From: CAZIWJ01 sp964542855
Lineage (GTDB): Bacteria; Bacteroidota; Bacteroidia; Cytophagales; Cyclobacteriaceae
NCBI GenBank assembly: GCA_964542855.1
Contig: CAZIWJ010000189.1
Coordinates: 1-7,191 of the forward strand
Direction of reading: 5' to 3'
DNA length: 7,191 bases
Positions 6,580-7,191 of this stretch are shown here, piece after piece (within the stretch, counting starts at the first letter, position 1; the number at the start of each line of letters is the position of its first letter). The notes beneath the pieces are model-generated. The model saw nothing but the letters and a program-made list of their open reading frames with translations. It did not search any database and was not told the DNA's origin. A program made the translations under genes and the position numbers.

Positions 6580-6876
6580 ATGAACGTACGAATTTACAAA
6601 CAATTGGGGAGAGCCCTGCTGGTTGTACTCTCTTTTTTCATTTTTCCGCTGCACCTGGCTTACTTACTGGCGGCCAACAAATTCTTGTACTTAATTGTGC
6701 TGGTATTTTTTTCGCTGGTACTGATGGTTGTTTATGTATCGTTTGTAAGGAAGAACAAAGAACTGGGCAGGAAGGAAAAACGAACCTGGATTTTGTTAAT
6801 CATTTTTCTACCTAGCATCTCTATCCCGGTATACTGCTTTAAAAACTTCCAGCAAATTTTTGTGCTCGACCAGTAA
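6580..6876 (+). CDS. Small three-helix membrane protein of unknown function
   Basis: I do not recognise a named family with confidence. The 98-residue product starts MNVRIYKQLGRAL and has three strongly hydrophobic segments at about 11-31, 36-55 and 69-86. A basic loop KNKELGRKEKR lies at about 58-68, which places that loop in the cytoplasm by the positive-inside rule. The second and third segments, with W-x-L-x-I-x-x-x-x-P spacing followed by a Tyr (TWILLIIFLPSISIPVY), resemble the two-helix PLDc_N domain found at the start of cardiolipin synthases and in small stand-alone proteins. That similarity is weak. Start is ATG at 6580, 62 nt from the divergent purC start. Its stop at 6876 sits against the end of the transposase remnant, whose reading frame on the other strand runs into the gene's last codons. 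The coherent hydrophobic pattern argues that it is a real gene. Confidence 0.62.
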   Translation: MNVRIYKQLGRALLVVLSFFIFPLHLAYLLAANKFLYLIVLVFFSLVLMVVYVSFVRKNKELGRKEKRTWILLIIFLPSISIPVYCFKNFQQIFVLDQ

Positions 6877-6880
6877 GGTT

Positions 6881-7191
6881 ATTATTCACCCGGTAACAAC
6901 CGTGGGCCACCAGGAACGCCACCCGCACAGTCTGCGCTTTTGTTGTTTTTTCATGATCTTTATCGAGCCTTCTGAAGAAATTAAAGGTCCCAAAAGTCCT
7001 TTTAGTTACCCATCTCCACTTAATCGGCACAAAGCCGTAACTTGTTGGAGGGCGGGACGACACTTCCATCTCGACCGCTAAAAGATTCTCGTAACCCCAA
7101 TCCATGAATACCTTCCTGTAAGCTTTATTAGCTAATATTTTTTTCGTGCGGTGCGTGTAACCTGGCCCAACTGAAACGCTGGCCCCAACGC
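6881..7191 (-). pseudogene. IS5-family transposase remnant (C-terminal part, runs off window)
   Basis: The minus-strand frame is open from the window edge (first full codon at 7189) to a stop at 6839, with transposase similarity ending near 6881. Recognisable IS5-type DDE features are KKILANKAY (family pattern K-x-x-A-D-K-x-Y), EVSSRPPTSYGFVP, and KWRWVTKRTFG followed by FFRRLDKDHEKT (family pattern RWVVERTFxWL..RRLxKDYE). The expected catalytic Asp is Asn (codon AAT, 7129-7127), and the expected catalytic Glu is Lys (codon AAA, 7003-7001). Both changes fit single G-to-A transitions and should abolish transposition. After about 6938 the sequence fits the family poorly and a small frameshift is possible; the native stop is gone, so the frame reads on into the neighbouring gene's 3' end. 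No terminal inverted repeat or target duplication was found on this side. The segment before KKILA (7189-7145) also fits the family poorly. Confidence 0.78.

Noticed and set aside
6839..7105. Minus-strand frame read as an independent 88-residue gene starting at ATG 7105
   Set aside because: The same frame is open upstream to the window edge with transposase similarity (KKILANKAY). The ATG is internal, and the last dozen or so codons are antisense read-through of the 98-residue gene. It is a transposase remnant, not a separate gene.
1..7191. Search for CRISPR arrays, tRNA genes, riboswitches (including a preQ1 or purine riboswitch before yhhQ and purC) and defence genes
   Set aside because: No regularly spaced repeats or tRNA-like cloverleaf were seen. 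The gap before yhhQ (11 nt) is too short for a riboswitch, and the 62-nt purC leader shows no purine-aptamer core that I can recognise.

Overview
The window looks like chromosomal DNA of a Bacteroidota bacterium, most likely a Cytophagales relative of the Pontibacter/Hymenobacter/Adhaeribacter kind. The family is inferred; no rRNA or other taxonomic marker is present. Supporting signs are a TamL-type outer-membrane lipoprotein (a Bacteroidota speciality), TAnnTTTG promoter-like boxes, A/T-rich start regions without clear Shine-Dalgarno sites, and the long form of PurC. Most of the window is ordinary conserved housekeeping DNA.

Layout from left to right. The first 50 bases hold the 5' end of a minus-strand gene whose first residues look like a DUF1015 protein. 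Just upstream of it in the same direction is tamL (to about 2563), an outer-membrane assembly lipoprotein of the BamA/TamA superfamily. Divergent from tamL is a SpoU/TrmH-family RNA methyltransferase (2578-3315, plus). It converges, with only 4 nt between stops, on a compact minus-strand cluster: a STAS-domain anti-sigma-factor-antagonist-like protein (5450-5052), ribonuclease Z (5049-4135) and a YhhQ-type queuosine-precursor transporter (4123-3320). The gaps inside the cluster are 2 and 11 nt, so co-transcription is likely. A 128-nt non-coding gap containing several short repeated words separates it from purC (6517-5579, minus). Divergent from purC is a 98-residue, three-helix putative membrane protein (6580-6876, plus). 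The right end is the decayed 3' part of an IS5-family transposase (minus), which runs off the window.

How the genes may work together. RNase Z (tRNA 3' maturation), YhhQ (uptake of the precursor for a tRNA wobble base) and the SpoU methyltransferase (2'-O-methylation of rRNA or tRNA) share an RNA-maturation theme. The STAS protein adds a possible link to partner-switching regulation. PurC and TamL are housekeeping genes for purine synthesis and envelope biogenesis. I see no CRISPR array, tRNA, rRNA, defence system, prophage or attachment site.

The points most worth a second look are start sites and decay rather than a new system. Three genes (tamL, rnz, yhhQ) have no usable ATG near their N-termini and appear to start at TTG, each next to a TAnnTTTG string. 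The tamL start is probably 24-33 nt further in than the longest frame suggests. The transposase remnant has lost two expected catalytic acidic residues through changes that each fit a single G-to-A transition.
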